64,000 nucleotides of DNA from Favolaschia claudopus (Eukaryota > Basidiomycota > Agaricomycetes > Agaricales > Mycenaceae). The stretch covers positions 310,001 to 374,000 of the forward strand of contig JAWWNJ010000137.1 of assembly GCA_037176885.1 (NCBI GenBank), written 5' to 3'. Position 1 is the stretch's first letter, and the number at the start of each line of letters is the position of its first letter. Positions 53,240 to 64,000 of the stretch are shown here, in pieces. The notes under the pieces are model-generated. The model had not been told where the DNA came from, ran no database searches, and was given only the letters and a program-made list of their open reading frames with translations. The translations under genes were made by a program, and so were the position numbers.

Positions 53240-54651
53240 CTAATTCTGACCGTCCGAGTCGGAGTCCGATTCCTCTGCGTTGGCCTCGGGGTCATCATCT
53301 TCTTCCCCAGCACTATCCACGGGAATATTTGCTTCCGCTGAATTACAGAAAATGAAATTGATCGAGAGTCTTAACACAATAATGAATCGAAAATCTCACT
53401 GTATCTGTCTCGGTCTATGACTTTGCCTTCGCCTTCCGGTTCATTTACAGCATGAGCTGAGAGCTGAGAATGCATGATCATGTTTGTTTTTCTGACACAT
53501 CGACAAGAAAAGAAGAAACTCACGGGCGAAGATCCGCGTCGGCTCAATGTACGAGCCTCGGGCAACAACAAATAGGCAGTATTCGGCTCGTTCGTGTTGT
53601 TGTTTGCGTCATTCGAGTGGTCAGACTCCGAGTCATTCTAGGGTATGGCTCAATGTTTTTGACATGTATCAACTGAGCCGAACGAACTTACCACAACTGG
53701 GGCAATTGGAGAGGTATCCGCAGTCCGCACTGGGAAGCGAGGATTGAAATCCGCAAATGCAAGCGACCCGTCGGGCTTGAGTGCCGTAGAATGAGTGAAT
53801 GTGGTGTGAGTATGAACGCCATAGTTGACGAAAACAAACCCCTCCGCAAATTGAAACAACGATGTTTCGACATTGCAGGATTGGGTCGTTAAGTTGGACC
53901 TGCATTCCACGCATTTTTCTTCCAGTTGGCGATAGCGCTCAATTTTGCGAGCCGCCGGAACTAGATGCATGGAACAATTGGGTCCTTGACACTTGATCGC
54001 ACCTAAACAGCGCCGCCGCGTTTCCCGTCCTTTCAGCCAATTCTTGGCACGGCTGCTTCCCTTGGTACGGGTTGTTTCCATAACCCAGTTTGTTCCCAGG
54101 TCCTGCGTAGCGTGAAATTGTTCCGCTGTTAATGAAAATCGGAGATCACCGTCTGGCCAGCAATCCCAAGTGAACGGTATTTCAGGTATAACCTCGGGAC
54201 TATGAGAGGGCGCTACGTTTGTACAAATCATCAGTAATAAGGAGCGAGATATCAAGGATATGAAGGCAAACCTGCTAAGTCTGATTTCGATTTACGACGC
54301 GCCGCAGCGGTGTCATCAGGAGTTGTAGCAGGAGCATTGGAGTTGTCGATGGCGGGAATTTCAGTCGCAGAGGGTGGATCGTTTCCTCTCAGACGCTCGA
54401 GCGCATCAACAGGGACTCGAACCATGCCGATGAGATTGCCTGAAGAACCCGTTTGAATGTTAGATCTGCGGGAAAAGAAGATTGAATAAAAACTTGCCGT
54501 TTTCATCGAAGTACGGTACGAGTTGTGGAGCACGGGGCCTTGTCAGGTATTTGTAGATAGTTTTGACAGCCCAGATGATTCGGTTCAGATTGCTCAGGAC
54601 GAGGCAGACAACCAGAGTATAATAGAGAAGATCAGGCATATTTGGCGGCAA
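53240..54651 (-). CDS. GCM-type zinc-finger protein with predicted N-terminal membrane helix
   Basis: Exon 1 starts MPPNMPDLLYYTLVVCLVLS and continues RIIWAVKTIYKYLTRP, one likely transmembrane helix plus a positive flank. Further exons encode IGMVRVPVDALERLRGNDPP, then IPFTWDCWPDGDLRFSLTAE, and a Cys/His module RRRCLGAIKCQGPNCSMHLV, EEKCVECRSNLTTQSC, YGVHTHTTFTHS. This corresponds to the zinc finger of mushroom MULE-type transposases (CxxxxC, CxxC, HxH). Downstream exons are Asn/Ser/acidic: NDSESDHSNDANNNTNEPNT, NEPEGEGKVIDRDRY, GEEDDDPEANAEESDSDSDG, stop at 53240. Four or five introns of about 55-65 nt with GT-AG ends keep the frame. No transposase core is present, so it may be a transposon-derived DNA-binding protein. 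Exact intron borders are tentative. Confidence 0.55.
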
Positions 54652-55326
54652 GAAGAGACTCGGTAATAAGAGGAGCCAAGGGTTTCAGTTTCATTGTAAG
54701 ACAGGAGCAGCAATGAGAGACGGTGCCGATGCATAAAAATAAGAGCTATTTCATATCATTGATGCTGAGGTGGATCGAGTAGAAAAGCCGTTCATCCAGG
54801 TGCAAAATCACACAGTGCAAGACTTTGAATTCAACAGTCGGTGACATATGTGAATTTGCAAGAGTTGAACAAGAGTCACAAAAAAGCAGATGCTATAGTA
54901 GGCATCATTAGGATCCTCTGAGAACGCTGACATTGAAGCGGGTTGACGAGGAGCGGTTTCCTGAAGCCAGTCGTGCGCGTTGGGAGAAAGAAGCTGCTGC
55001 CGGCAGCACCTGTCAAAACCAAATAGGTGCAAAGCTGGACTTCTTCGCAAAATGTACTATTGGGGCCACCGTTATTCAACGGCTCAATCAAATACAGCAT
55101 TTTCTAAAGGTATCCTGGTTCTCATTCCATTCCCCCCCAATAAGTAACTGCGAAAAGTCGGCTCGAGTTGTGTTACGTACCTTTCTCTGGAGAAAGGTAC
55201 GTAATTGAACCGATAACTAAATCAAATGTAGCACAATGGAAACACTCGATATGCATTATTGAACAATATTACCGGGTATTATGGCTCTCGGAGTATCCCT
55301 AGAGCTATTGAACTCAAGCACTAAAA
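54652..55326. other. No recognised gene; one strong palindrome
   Basis: A minus-strand ORF (54808-55050) reads RQQLLSPNAHDWLQETAPRQ, MSAFSEDPNDAYYSICFFVT and could be an exon of an unknown gene. At 55173-55204 there is a perfect inverted repeat (listed separately). Confidence 0.35.
55173..55204. repeat. Perfect 15-bp inverted repeat, 2-nt spacer
   Basis: TTACGTACCTTTCTC, then TG, then GAGAAAGGTACGTAA. It is too short a spacer for a normal RNA hairpin loop, but a near-continuous palindrome of 32 bp could extrude as a cruciform. There is no U-tract for a terminator. Confidence 0.85.
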
Positions 55327-55793
55327 TTTGGCGGCAGTATTGAAAGTGCCGCCAAACTGCCGCCAGTGTCACAACTATGTCACACTGCCGCCGCAAAAGC
55401 TGCCGCCATCCAAATTCTCAAAGTGCCGCCAGTACAAAAATGTGGCGGCACTTTCACAAACTGCCGCCATCGCTGCCGCCTCCAACTGCCGCCACTGCCG
55501 CCGACTACCGCCACTGCCGCCATCTCGTGCGCCAATTATTTACATAAAGTGCCGCCATCGCCGCCACTGTCTTAACTTCGACACCGATTCTCCCTATGTA
55601 GTTAGCCAGTATTCAGACAATATATGTAGAACATTAAATTAGCTATCTAATGGTACATGTACCACTGCGTGTATTCGATGTAATACTTGAGCTCGACCTC
55701 AATGGATGTTGTGCCACCAAGGTGCCGCCTCAAAGTGCCGCCAAATGACGCCTTGGCGGCAGTTTGGCGGCAGTGGCGGCATATTCACCCCGC
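55327..55793. repeat. TGCCGCCA / TGGCGGCA interspersed repeat array
   Basis: About twenty copies of the octamer TGCCGCCA or its complement occur, mostly in the same orientation inside and in the opposite orientation at both margins (TTGGCGGCAGT at 55327, TGGCGGCATATT at 55783). The margins and interior look like an inverted-ended low-complexity insertion within the 3' part of the alpha-kinase gene. Confidence 0.7.
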
Positions 55794-55809
55794 CCCTGCA
55801 AAAGTATGC

Positions 55810-56710
55810 AAGCTCACGGAGAGGACATGATCTGGGGATCGGTTAACAGACTCTCGCCACCTAAGCCAAGCCAATAAATTTCATTGTTATGTATATGTCT
55901 CGAAAGACCTACCTTGGTAGTCAGACACAAACAGAGTACCGTGCGTCTTTATGAGTTGATAGTGCTGGCAGAATGCCAGAAACTCTGCCCGATGACGATC
56001 CTCGGGGTTCTTGAGATCCAAAACTGCCGCAGACGCATTGTTGATGTACTTGCGGAAAGCCCCTTCTTTGCTTTGGTCAATCACCTCCTCGAGTAAATAC
56101 AGGGTAGGAACAGTTGAAGCCCCTGTAGACGAGGCTAGAGCACCGTGCACGAATCTCATCCAAGGGAGGGTGAAAGGCAGCTCTTTGTCATTCTCACGGA
56201 GAAAGCGGCGAGTAAAACCATAGACCGACGAATGGAGTCTTGCCCTTCAAGAACACACACTCAGACTGAGAACACATCGTTAAAATGATAAATCATGCTC
56301 ATACCTGGCGCTGAAAGTCGTGCGGCACATGCTGCACCAAACTCACACCACCGACTTTCGCAGTGGACTTGTAATAGCTCTGCTTGGCACACACAGCATG
56401 ACCCGACTCAGGGGCGAGACGGAATATTCCAGGTGATACAGACCCGAAAGACGCTATCTTGAAAGCGCCAACCATCTGGCACCTCGAATTGGTGTTGAGG
56501 ATGAGAGTGGCAGCTTGGGATGATGTGCATAGATGATGCGCAAGGTGTGGAGTCTGCATGAGGCCTCGGTGTATTTTGACTCAGATTGCATATCGAATGT
56601 TCTAGAGAGCTTAGGAGAGCCTTAACGAACGCCGAGCACCCTTTGTTCATGCAAAAAGACGGAGATTTGCCGAAGATAGGTGGACTTGAAGTTGGACTTG
56701 CAGTTTGCAT
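55810..56710 (-). pseudogene. Alpha-type protein kinase domain gene, interrupted
   Basis: The first exon starts MQTASPTSSPPIFGKSPSFC. Next are VGAFKIASFGSVSPGIFRLA and HAVCAKQSYYKSTAK (N-lobe lysine region). A following exon has WMRFVHGALASSTGASTVPT, YLLEEVIDQSKEGAFRKYIN, then FLAFCQHYQLIKTHGTLFVS-DYQG. After an intron of about 50 nt (55908-55858) comes GESLLTDPQIM, the hallmark TDPQI loop of alpha-kinases. The zinc-coordinating C-terminus expected after TDPQI is missing; the GCCGCC array starts there. Alpha-kinases phosphorylate Ser/Thr in helical contexts and have expanded in mushrooms. Frame changes between exons are bridged by GT-AG sites, but borders are approximate. Confidence 0.7.
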
Positions 56711-58997
56711 TCCTGGCCAGTTGAGCTTCAGAGAGTGTTGCCAGCTAAGTATCCAATTATTGGGAATGTTCTAGTGGCTGAGCTGGAGCTGGGGGCACAG
56801 AGGAAACCAGGTAGGGACGGAGAATACGACGAGAGAGGGCCAGGTGGTGGGAATCAAAGGTGATAGTAAGCAACACCAAACAATGGGCCGAGAACGCCGA
56901 GAACAAAAACATTCAAGTACAACCACCTCGATGAAAGCTCAGAAAAGTCGCAAAATGTTCTTAATTGAAGCAAGAGAAATATAGGAGACTACATATATAT
57001 TTTTGAGACAGACAAAAGCTTTGGGACGAAAAATATTCCGGGAATAAAGCACCAAATCTACTTGGATTAGACAGCATACGACGTGCTCGAGCGACAATTA
57101 AAACACCCAAATACCCTGCAAACTGAAGACAGAGGGTCCGTTGCCGGCCCTGCCACCTGGGCTGAGCCGGAGTTTGAAAATTTTGGGTGGTGCCGAGTGA
57201 TGCCACGCTCCCGGCAAGACGTGACACCTTGTGACCCACTCAAGCGCAGGCTCGTAAGTAAATTTCCTCTTCTTATATTCACGAAGGCATACTAGAATGA
57301 AGATAAATAGCCAAAAAGCATCTTCCCAAAATTGGGTAAGTAAAATCAAAAATTTTCTGTGGACTCGGAGTCGAAAGAAGTTCCCATCAATATTTTTCAA
57401 ACTCCGGCCCAGGGCTTTCGGTACTCCCAAGAAGTACCAGCGGGAACGGACACCCCCAAATATAAAAACCGTTGCAATTCGTAGGCTAGGGTCGTGTTTT
57501 TAATTCCCAGCCCAATTATAAACGGTTTTTAATTTTTTTGTTTGTAAACAAGGTGTTCATAAACCAGTTTACAAACACCCCAGTTTACAAACACCCCTAT
57601 GATTGGGGGAGCTTGCTCCCCCCTTATCAGAGCCGTCACCGAAAAGCAATAAGCTGTGCTCTTGCACTTTTGATGGGTATCGTAACTTCTGATGTGATCG
57701 ATGAAGCCGTGATAAATTGTTATTCCAGTGTAATGCCGCGCTGTTCCTGCTGATCTTTCGGCAACAGTTATTGTCAGTGCTTGATCCTGTCTGATGGAAG
57801 CATGTGCTGCACTGATTGACCTACTCCCTCCCTGGCTCCCATGCACAGGCGCTGAATTTATGGGTTTCTAGCTATTCAATGTGTGCTATTAGAGCAGAGA
57901 GGTATGAATCATAAGTAACCATACCGAGAATTTTACATCAATTTCTTCCGCCCTGTTCCCAACTTTTTGTACTTCTCTGATTGCAGGATCAGTAGACTCA
58001 ACAAGAAGACAGTCTGAATTTGAATTTGCAGCAAAATCAGTTGAATAGTTCGGCCTCAAAAGTATCCGCGTCCGTGACTTGCGCAAGGTCGCCCTACTGT
58101 AGGCCAGAAACTGGCATACAAATCATATTAAATAATATCGTCTGCGAGCGAGTATTCGCGTTACTGTTCAAAGTATCCAATCTGCTGGTGGGCTCAGCGT
58201 CTGAACGGGCTTTTTGACAAAACTTGGTAAGCTGTGACATTTTATATACTTCTGGCGTATAGTCTTTTTTGCCTTCGTCCTGTTTCGCAACCACAATCTG
58301 ATGCGCAGCGTTGACATACAGAATGCCGGAGTCATGACACATGATCTTGGTGATGCGGGATGGGGAGGTAATCCTATCCTAGAAAAATCGGTCATTTCGA
58401 GGGCTTTATTTCGCCGGAAACCAAGAGGAGGGCGGCCGAGTAAATCCAGATATCATGCCCTTCTTCGGCCGATGGTCGGTGGTCGGTCTGAGCTCCTTGA
58501 GATTTCTTTAACAGGCAACACTTAGATCTCTTGTAGCTCCTTCAATTTTGGACATATGTATTTCTTAGCACAAAGTGAGAGCCCCCCCAAATTGATATGT
58601 TCCGACTCCGCTTGTGCACTTTTTGTGTTTATGCGAGGGCCGTACTGTATGCAGTTCACAGATTGATCTTGATGTTGTGCTTGAGGCGGTTTCGGCAGAG
58701 TGATGACAAGGCTACATTGCGTCAGCATCCAAACCAGTCACTGCGTTTTGAGCAGATCTGGTCAGAGTCAGTAGAGGTCTCGCAGGTTATCTAGCCAGAC
58801 CTAGAGTTAGAATATAGCTGTACCACTTAGCTAGACCCTTTTCGAGCTGTGTCCAAGTGAAATTGGAAGACCTGGCTTTGGCGTCTGCCGATGTCAGCTT
58901 CATTACGTCTGGCTAGGTTTGTCCAGGTTAGTTTCCGAGGCCTTGGCCGACGTCATTCTACTTCTCCGCCTCGCACCAACTTCCCCAGATTCTGGCG
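56711..58997. other. No recognised gene; fragments of MITEs
   Basis: 57158-57417 shows inverted ends around CCGGAGTTTGAAAA / TTTTCAAACTCCGG. Position 57487 begins TAGGGTCGTGTTTTTAATTC, identical for 26 bp to the right end of the MITE at 45904-46401, followed by GTTTACAAACACC repeats to about 57600, so it is a partial family member. The rest shows short ORFs without motifs. Confidence 0.45.
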
Positions 58998-61900
58998 ATG
59001 GATTCAGGCTCTAGCTCTCACGATGGAGTTCTTGCAAACCCACATTACTTGAATGAGCACAAATCATTAAATTGTTCTGCGCAGAATCCTCGCACCACTG
59101 ATCGCCAAAATACAAAACGCGAGCGTGAGCGCAAGTTGCGGGAGCACCAACCTCCGTCCGGGCAAACCGTCTCAATTGGAAAATTTATGGCCAAAAGACG
59201 AAAGGCTGAAGCCTCGACATCCAATACTCTCCCTGATATGCCGGGCTCTTTTCCAGCGCAAGAAGATATAGAGATGGATGTCGACGTTCACATGCCTGAT
59301 GCTCAGCTGAATCAGCCTCCAATCCTTTCTTCTTCGGCCTCTGCTGAGACTTCTCCGCCTCACAGTGGAGGAGGAGCGGCATCAAGTTCAGACATTCCAA
59401 CAAATCCCTCCATTGTCAATTCCAGCATTTCTAGTACCGCTGAATCTGAAGCTATCGCACGTCCACGGGAATCAGAAGCTGAGGAGTCACCCTTCTGGTT
59501 CTGGCAGATAATTCTCTTCTTGACTGCGTGGCTACATCTGCACTATCACCTCCCTCATCGCGCTTGTGCTCTCCTCTTGAAAATTCTCCGAAATATCTTC
59601 ATCACCCTCCGACACATCCCTTCCGACAATAATGTTCCCATCACACTCGCTACAGCATTCAAAAAATTAGGTCTCAACGAAGAGCTCGAAATTTGTGCCA
59701 TATGCCCCAGCTGTCGTCGCGCATACCCGGAAAATTCCTCCCCGGATCTTCAGTGCTCCCATTGCGAGCTCCCACTTTTCAAAGATCCACCCGCCCGAAC
59801 TACTGCCCCTTCGTTGTTGGACCCAACTCGACCAAAACCCGATTCCAAACCTCGGCCTGTTCTACAAGGCCCCTACCTGCCGCTGTCGACTCAGCTTGTC
59901 GAATTCCTGAATCGCGAAGGGAACGAGGCGGCTTGTGAATCATACTTGACGCGCAAACCAGTACCTGGGAAGATGTCGGATATCCAAGACGGCGAAATAT
60001 GTCAAGCTTTAAAAGCTCCAGATGGCCGCAAATTCTTTGATACGGCCGCTGATCGCCCCAACCCCGACGAGCTTCGAATTGGCTTGTGTTTTGGAGAGGA
60101 TGGGCAAGTGCAAGTTCAAGTTCAAGGAAGATATCGGTAGCTAACACGCATCTTAGATTTTCATTTACCCGAACCAACGATGCCGGAACTCATTCAACCG
60201 GTGCAGCCTCTTTTTGCGTCACGGGTCTTCCAGCGCACAAAAGGCAAGTTATGTTGCATTGTTGAGCGATGTTGTACGCCTTACTACATCATATGTAGAT
60301 ATCATCCCCGAAATCTGCTATTGACTCACTTAGGTCCCGGCCCTCATGAAGAGACATGCGACCAGTTTCAGAGAACCATGGCATCAGCCGTAACCGAACT
60401 ACTAATGTTATATGACAAGGGGATCGTGGCTCAGACCCCAAAGTTTCCCAACGGTAAGTCTGTTGAAATAGGAAACCTCATTTTGACTGACTTGAAACAT
60501 CTCAAGGACGTCGCATACGAGTTATTCTTGTCTGCGTCTGTTGTGATCACCCGGCAATGTGCAAAGTCGGGGGATTTTCCGACCATAAGTCCAACAAATT
60601 CCCTTGCACCCGCTGCAAGATCACGCACAAGGATATTCAGACGCCGGCAGGTGTCAAAGTAGACGGTATCGTTTCCAAATATGTGTTTCATTCCACTAAA
60701 CATTGATTACGTGCAGCATTTCCGAAGCGGGAGAACCAAGAGCATCGAAAACATTCCGAAGAATATTCAGCAATCAACGAGGACAATAAGAAGGCGCGGG
60801 ACGCCTTCGCAAGCGCGCATGGCACACGATATTTTGAACTTTCTCGTTTGCCATACTTTGATCCCATTCGGCAGATCATCATCGACCCAATGCACTGTGT
60901 TTTTCTTGGTACGTTTTCGTACTGCGATAGGGGCCCACTAAACATGTATACTAGGTATCACTAAAACACAATGGCTTGATGGCTGGATCCGAGATCCTGC
61001 CGCTTTGCGCAAACGTACCGAAAAAACAACTCGCGAGATAGATCAAATTCACGATTATTTAAAAGCAGCATGTGTGCTTCCCGTAGTGTTATATTAATGG
61101 CTAACGACTCTTAGATGGAGATGCCTTCGTGGGTATGATAGCGGACAGAACTTCATGTCAAGCCGTAATTTTGGTTGAAATTCTTCAAGATTTGAGATTT
61201 AGCAGGAACATAGGGTGGGTTTATAAGTAAAATTTTCATTCCAGAGAAAACGGAGTAACCCTAACCTAGGGTTAGAAAAGCGCGAAATTTTTGCGGAAAT
61301 TTTCAAAATTGTGTGTACCTAACTTGTGATCTTGCGCTGAAAAATTTGCAATTTACCCTCCAAACAGCACCGGATTGCTCTGTGATGGTATTAGACTCCC
61401 CTGATACTGTGAACCATTTAGTTCAAAGTTGTTTGCTTTTTGTTCGTCTGCTCGGCGGCTATTTGATGCGTTGATGGGATCACAGGGCCACCGGTTACCG
61501 GTCGGCCCGGACCAAAAGCGCGAAATCCGGGGAGCAAAAATAATTTTTCAACTTTTTCAAACTTTTGCACCGGGGGATCTTTAGCTGGCCTTCTTAGAGT
61601 GCTTTCTACACAATTTTCAATTCACCTAGGTAAAAGGTGAGGTCACAGTAATGATTTCCAAATTGGGTAACCGACTTGTCACGAAGTTAGGTCCGCTATC
61701 ATAGCGAGGCTCCCAAACCAGGTCGGCTATGCATCCGGCGGCAATTTGACATCCGACGAATGGAAGGGTATGCTCCTCGTAATCTGCCCCCTCCTTGTGA
61801 GTCTTTCTGTGTTCCGTTGCTTTAACTGACAGTGTCCACCAGCTACCGCATATATGGGCTGAATGGTACCCTCTTGCCCTTGCAGATTACGAACGGTCAG

Positions 61901-62265
61901 TGAAATTATGGAACAAGAAAGAGAAGGCACGAAAGAATCGCATTACAAACAAGACAGCGACCAAGGCTGACAAGAAGGAGACACCTGCGCCCAAACCTAT
62001 CCGGATGTTCGAGGATGATCCTGATTTTTTCTTGAAATTCGCAGCGTGCTGCAAGATTATACTGGCCGGTACAATTGACATCAATTCCTTACCTCGTGCA
62101 CAACAGCTGCTGGAAGACTATCTTGCCGGATTTTTAAAGGTACGTCCTCTGTACATTGCTCGACTCTTCGTATTTGACGTGATACCAGAATCACCCGACC
62201 CTTGTGAAGCCTAATTTTCACTACGTCACTCACATCTTCCAAATCATCCGCGACTTTGGACCGGA
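58998..62265 (+). pseudogene. Plavaka-type transposase, 3'-truncated and MITE-interrupted
   Basis: Exon 1 starts MDSGSSSHDGVLANPHYLNE and includes basic/low-complexity sequence, then ICAICPSCRRAYPENSSPDL, QCSHCELPLF (zinc-binding) and SDIQDGEICQALKAPDGRKF. After a disturbed part (60110-60310) come LLLTHLGPGPHEETCDQFQR, an intron (60454-60506), IRVILVCVCCDHPAMCKVGG, FPCTRCKITHKD, an intron, FELSRLPYFDPIRQIIIDPM-HCVFLG and, further exons later, ARLPNQVGYASGGNLTSDEW, LPHIWAEWYPLALADYERSV, KPNFHYVTHIFQIIRDFGP. The IDPMHxxFLG motif is diagnostic of Plavaka-like DDE transposases. The match ends at about 62265, so the C-terminal third is lost. A TA-flanked MITE (61136-61701) interrupts one exon. Confidence 0.82.
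61136..61701. mobile_element. TA-flanked MITE inside a Plavaka exon
   Basis: Ends TGATAGCGGAC / GTCCGCTATCA with TA at 61134-61135 and 61702-61703. Removing the 566 bp and one TA restores MPSWVARLPNQVGYASGG in frame, the expected Plavaka order. No coding region inside. Confidence 0.9.
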
Positions 62266-64000
62266 GGGTTGTCTTATTATGTAATCTGAATTTTCTCGCG
62301 TTCGCTTGCACAATTTTCGACGCGTTCTTGCGCGTATTTTTGACACCATTCTCCAAGATCTTCCAAATAGACCATTTTCCCAACTTGAATTCAGTCGAGA
62401 GCTGTAAAAACGACCGAGTTCTCGTTTGATGTGTTGGCCGCCGGCCAAAGGCGGCCAAACACAACTGTGTCTCGTATCTCAAACACCTACCCAAAATTTA
62501 AAGCATTTAACGTTCGGGGAGTGTAAAGAAAGGTTTCAAAATGTATTTTGTTCCTAAAACTATAGAAAAATAAGGAGCGACTGAGTGGAAACAGCCAGGG
62601 AGGGCCGTGGGAACTACCTGCCAAACCCGATGATTATATAATAAGGCGACCCTCCTATGACTTGCCACGCGGGAAGGTCTAGACTAGAAGCGACGTGGAT
62701 TGTCGTACGTTGGTGTCGACAGGTTTTGATGGGAGACTGACTGCGAAGCGTACTTATGTAGATCAGGCCAAAGTCGGATAAATGAAAATCGGGGGCAAAA
62801 GTAAGCACGAACATAGAGTTCGGTGAACCGAGATGGAGGGGTATTCAGAGAGCAGAAATTGTGAAGTTCAACGCAATAATACTCCCAGTTCAAGTTGATG
62901 CGGATTTGCGAATCTGCGGATTCAACGCAATAGCACGTAATCACGGTGTGGGAAGAAAATCGTAGTTCATCGCTTTCTAGAGCGAGAGCATCGTAAAATG
63001 TACAGGTAAGGAAGGTAAGTTTAGCTGGAGGTTAGTTCAACTCGAAGGGAAACACCTACCTCGAGCTCGGTCTTGAGTCAGTGGGGCAGACAATAAGAAT
63101 GCCGGACGAAAGTCATAGTTTATCTTGAGCGGCGGAAAACCATGGTGGATCGGAAATCCAATGGAAGTAAATCCAGGCAAGGGTCAGTATAGATCAGCGA
63201 GAAACGCCTGTCGGAAAACATTTTCAATGTTCGCTTTAGCGCAAAATCACACTAAATAGGAAGCCCAGCAGAAGTAAAGCCGAGGGTAAGGAAAATAATT
63301 TGTTCATCGCTATAGCGCGAAGAGAAGGTAAATCGGAATCCAAACGAAGGTAACTCGAGCCGATGGTCAGTATAGATCAACGAGAAAAACCCACCGGTAC
63401 CTTGTTGGAAAATATTTTCAAACCAGAAAGCGGGGCAATTAACCACGGAACGTAGCGTTCATGCAGGCGAGACCATCTGTACTTCAATGGAACTACGAGT
63501 ACCACTGTATGATGGACGTTCGGCAGGATAACACACGCCAAATACTACCACATTTGACTCTGTAAGGCGAGAATCATGAGGCACGTTCCAGACATTTGGC
63601 AGAGTCGGATTTCGGTAGCTCAATGAGCACCGAGGTATGGTACTACGCTCAAGGCAAACCGAACAAAAACGGTATACTTGAATTGGTGCTAACAATGCGT
63701 CCACAATAATGGACCGACGAATCGACGGAACATTCCAAGTATACGGGCTGGAGCGACTTTGAACTTGTCATTGAGAGCACAATTCAAAACCAAGAGAGTT
63801 GATTCATGAGAGAAGCTACGCGCTTCTAAGTTCGCTCGGGATTTTAGGCACAAGTAAATGGTAGATGTAGAGTAGATCGTAGGCGCAGGTAAGCACTGGA
63901 TAAATGAGGACATAAAGATTGTAACGCATAGGCGGAGGTGCGAATACGCGCTGGACTGGGGCGGATGTAACGCCGGACATAAAGATTGTAATGCATAATG
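62266..64000. repeat. Repeat-rich DNA, continues beyond the window
   Basis: 62266-62640 is unidentified and contains a GGCCGCCGGCC palindrome near 62440. From about 62640 the plus strand becomes purine-rich with recurring phrases such as GTCAGTATAGATCA(G/A)CGAGAAA (63183 and 63370, about 186 bp apart) and CATAAAGATTGTAA(C/T)GCATA (63913 and 63978). The style matches 33.9-37.3 kb (for example GTAGGCGCAGGTA and TAGATGTAGAGTAGAT-like words near 37300 and 63860), suggesting the same repeat family. No gene seen. Confidence 0.55.

Overview
The window looks like a transposon-rich accessory stretch of a filamentous basidiomycete (Agaricomycete) nuclear genome. The evidence is genes with short GT-AG introns of about 45-60 nt, no operons, and protein families that I know mainly from mushroom genomes: CxC5/CxC6 proteins associated with KDZ transposases, a Plavaka transposase, a Mutator-like transposase fused to a ubiquitin-protease-like domain, an Ulp1-like companion gene, fungal alpha-kinase and Helitron helicase. 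I see no housekeeping gene and no certain tRNA or rRNA gene. Nearly every recognisable coding region is truncated, split or interrupted. All family assignments come from reading motifs by eye, without a database search.

Layout. 0-4.3 kb: non-coding DNA with one TA-flanked MITE. 4.4-5.9 kb: internally deleted Ty3/gypsy fragment. 6.2-7.9 kb: deleted LINE (minus strand) against a Tc1/mariner transposase tail. 8.0-9.4 kb: spliced conserved gene hit by a TTAA-flanked insertion. 11.6-12.0 kb: solo LTR with 5-bp target duplication and an unusual triplicated leader. 15.2-18.8 kb: CACTA-like element, Helitron N-terminal fragment, foldback element and a degraded conserved gene. 19.5-22.0 kb: Helitron helicase pseudogene (minus). 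24.3-25.6 kb: intact-looking three-exon gene. 26-28.4 kb: hAT-like and TA MITEs around a proline-rich ORF and a tyrosine-recombinase fragment. 28.4-47.1 kb: one Ty3/gypsy element whose LTR and coding region have been loaded with nested insertions. Its two halves (ending at 33417, resuming at 44365) are separated by a 10.9-kb insertion that carries minisatellites and a broken CxC5/CxC6 gene. 47.3-52.8 kb: companion genes of a Mutator-like element interrupted by a Ty1/copia LTR plus gag. 53.2-56.7 kb: a GCM-type zinc-finger gene and a broken alpha-kinase gene. 59.0-62.3 kb: truncated Plavaka transposase with a MITE in one exon. 62.6-64 kb: tandem-repeat DNA.

How it fits together. The main biology is layered transposition, and many layers can be dated relative to one another because target duplications and empty sites are exact. 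The most unusual signal is in two unrelated LTRs (11587-12013 and 49178-49542). Each holds tandem copies of the start of its own transcript. The first copy contains a GT-AG bounded segment, and the later copies lack exactly that segment, as if spliced leader cDNA had been appended to an unspliced one during reverse transcription.
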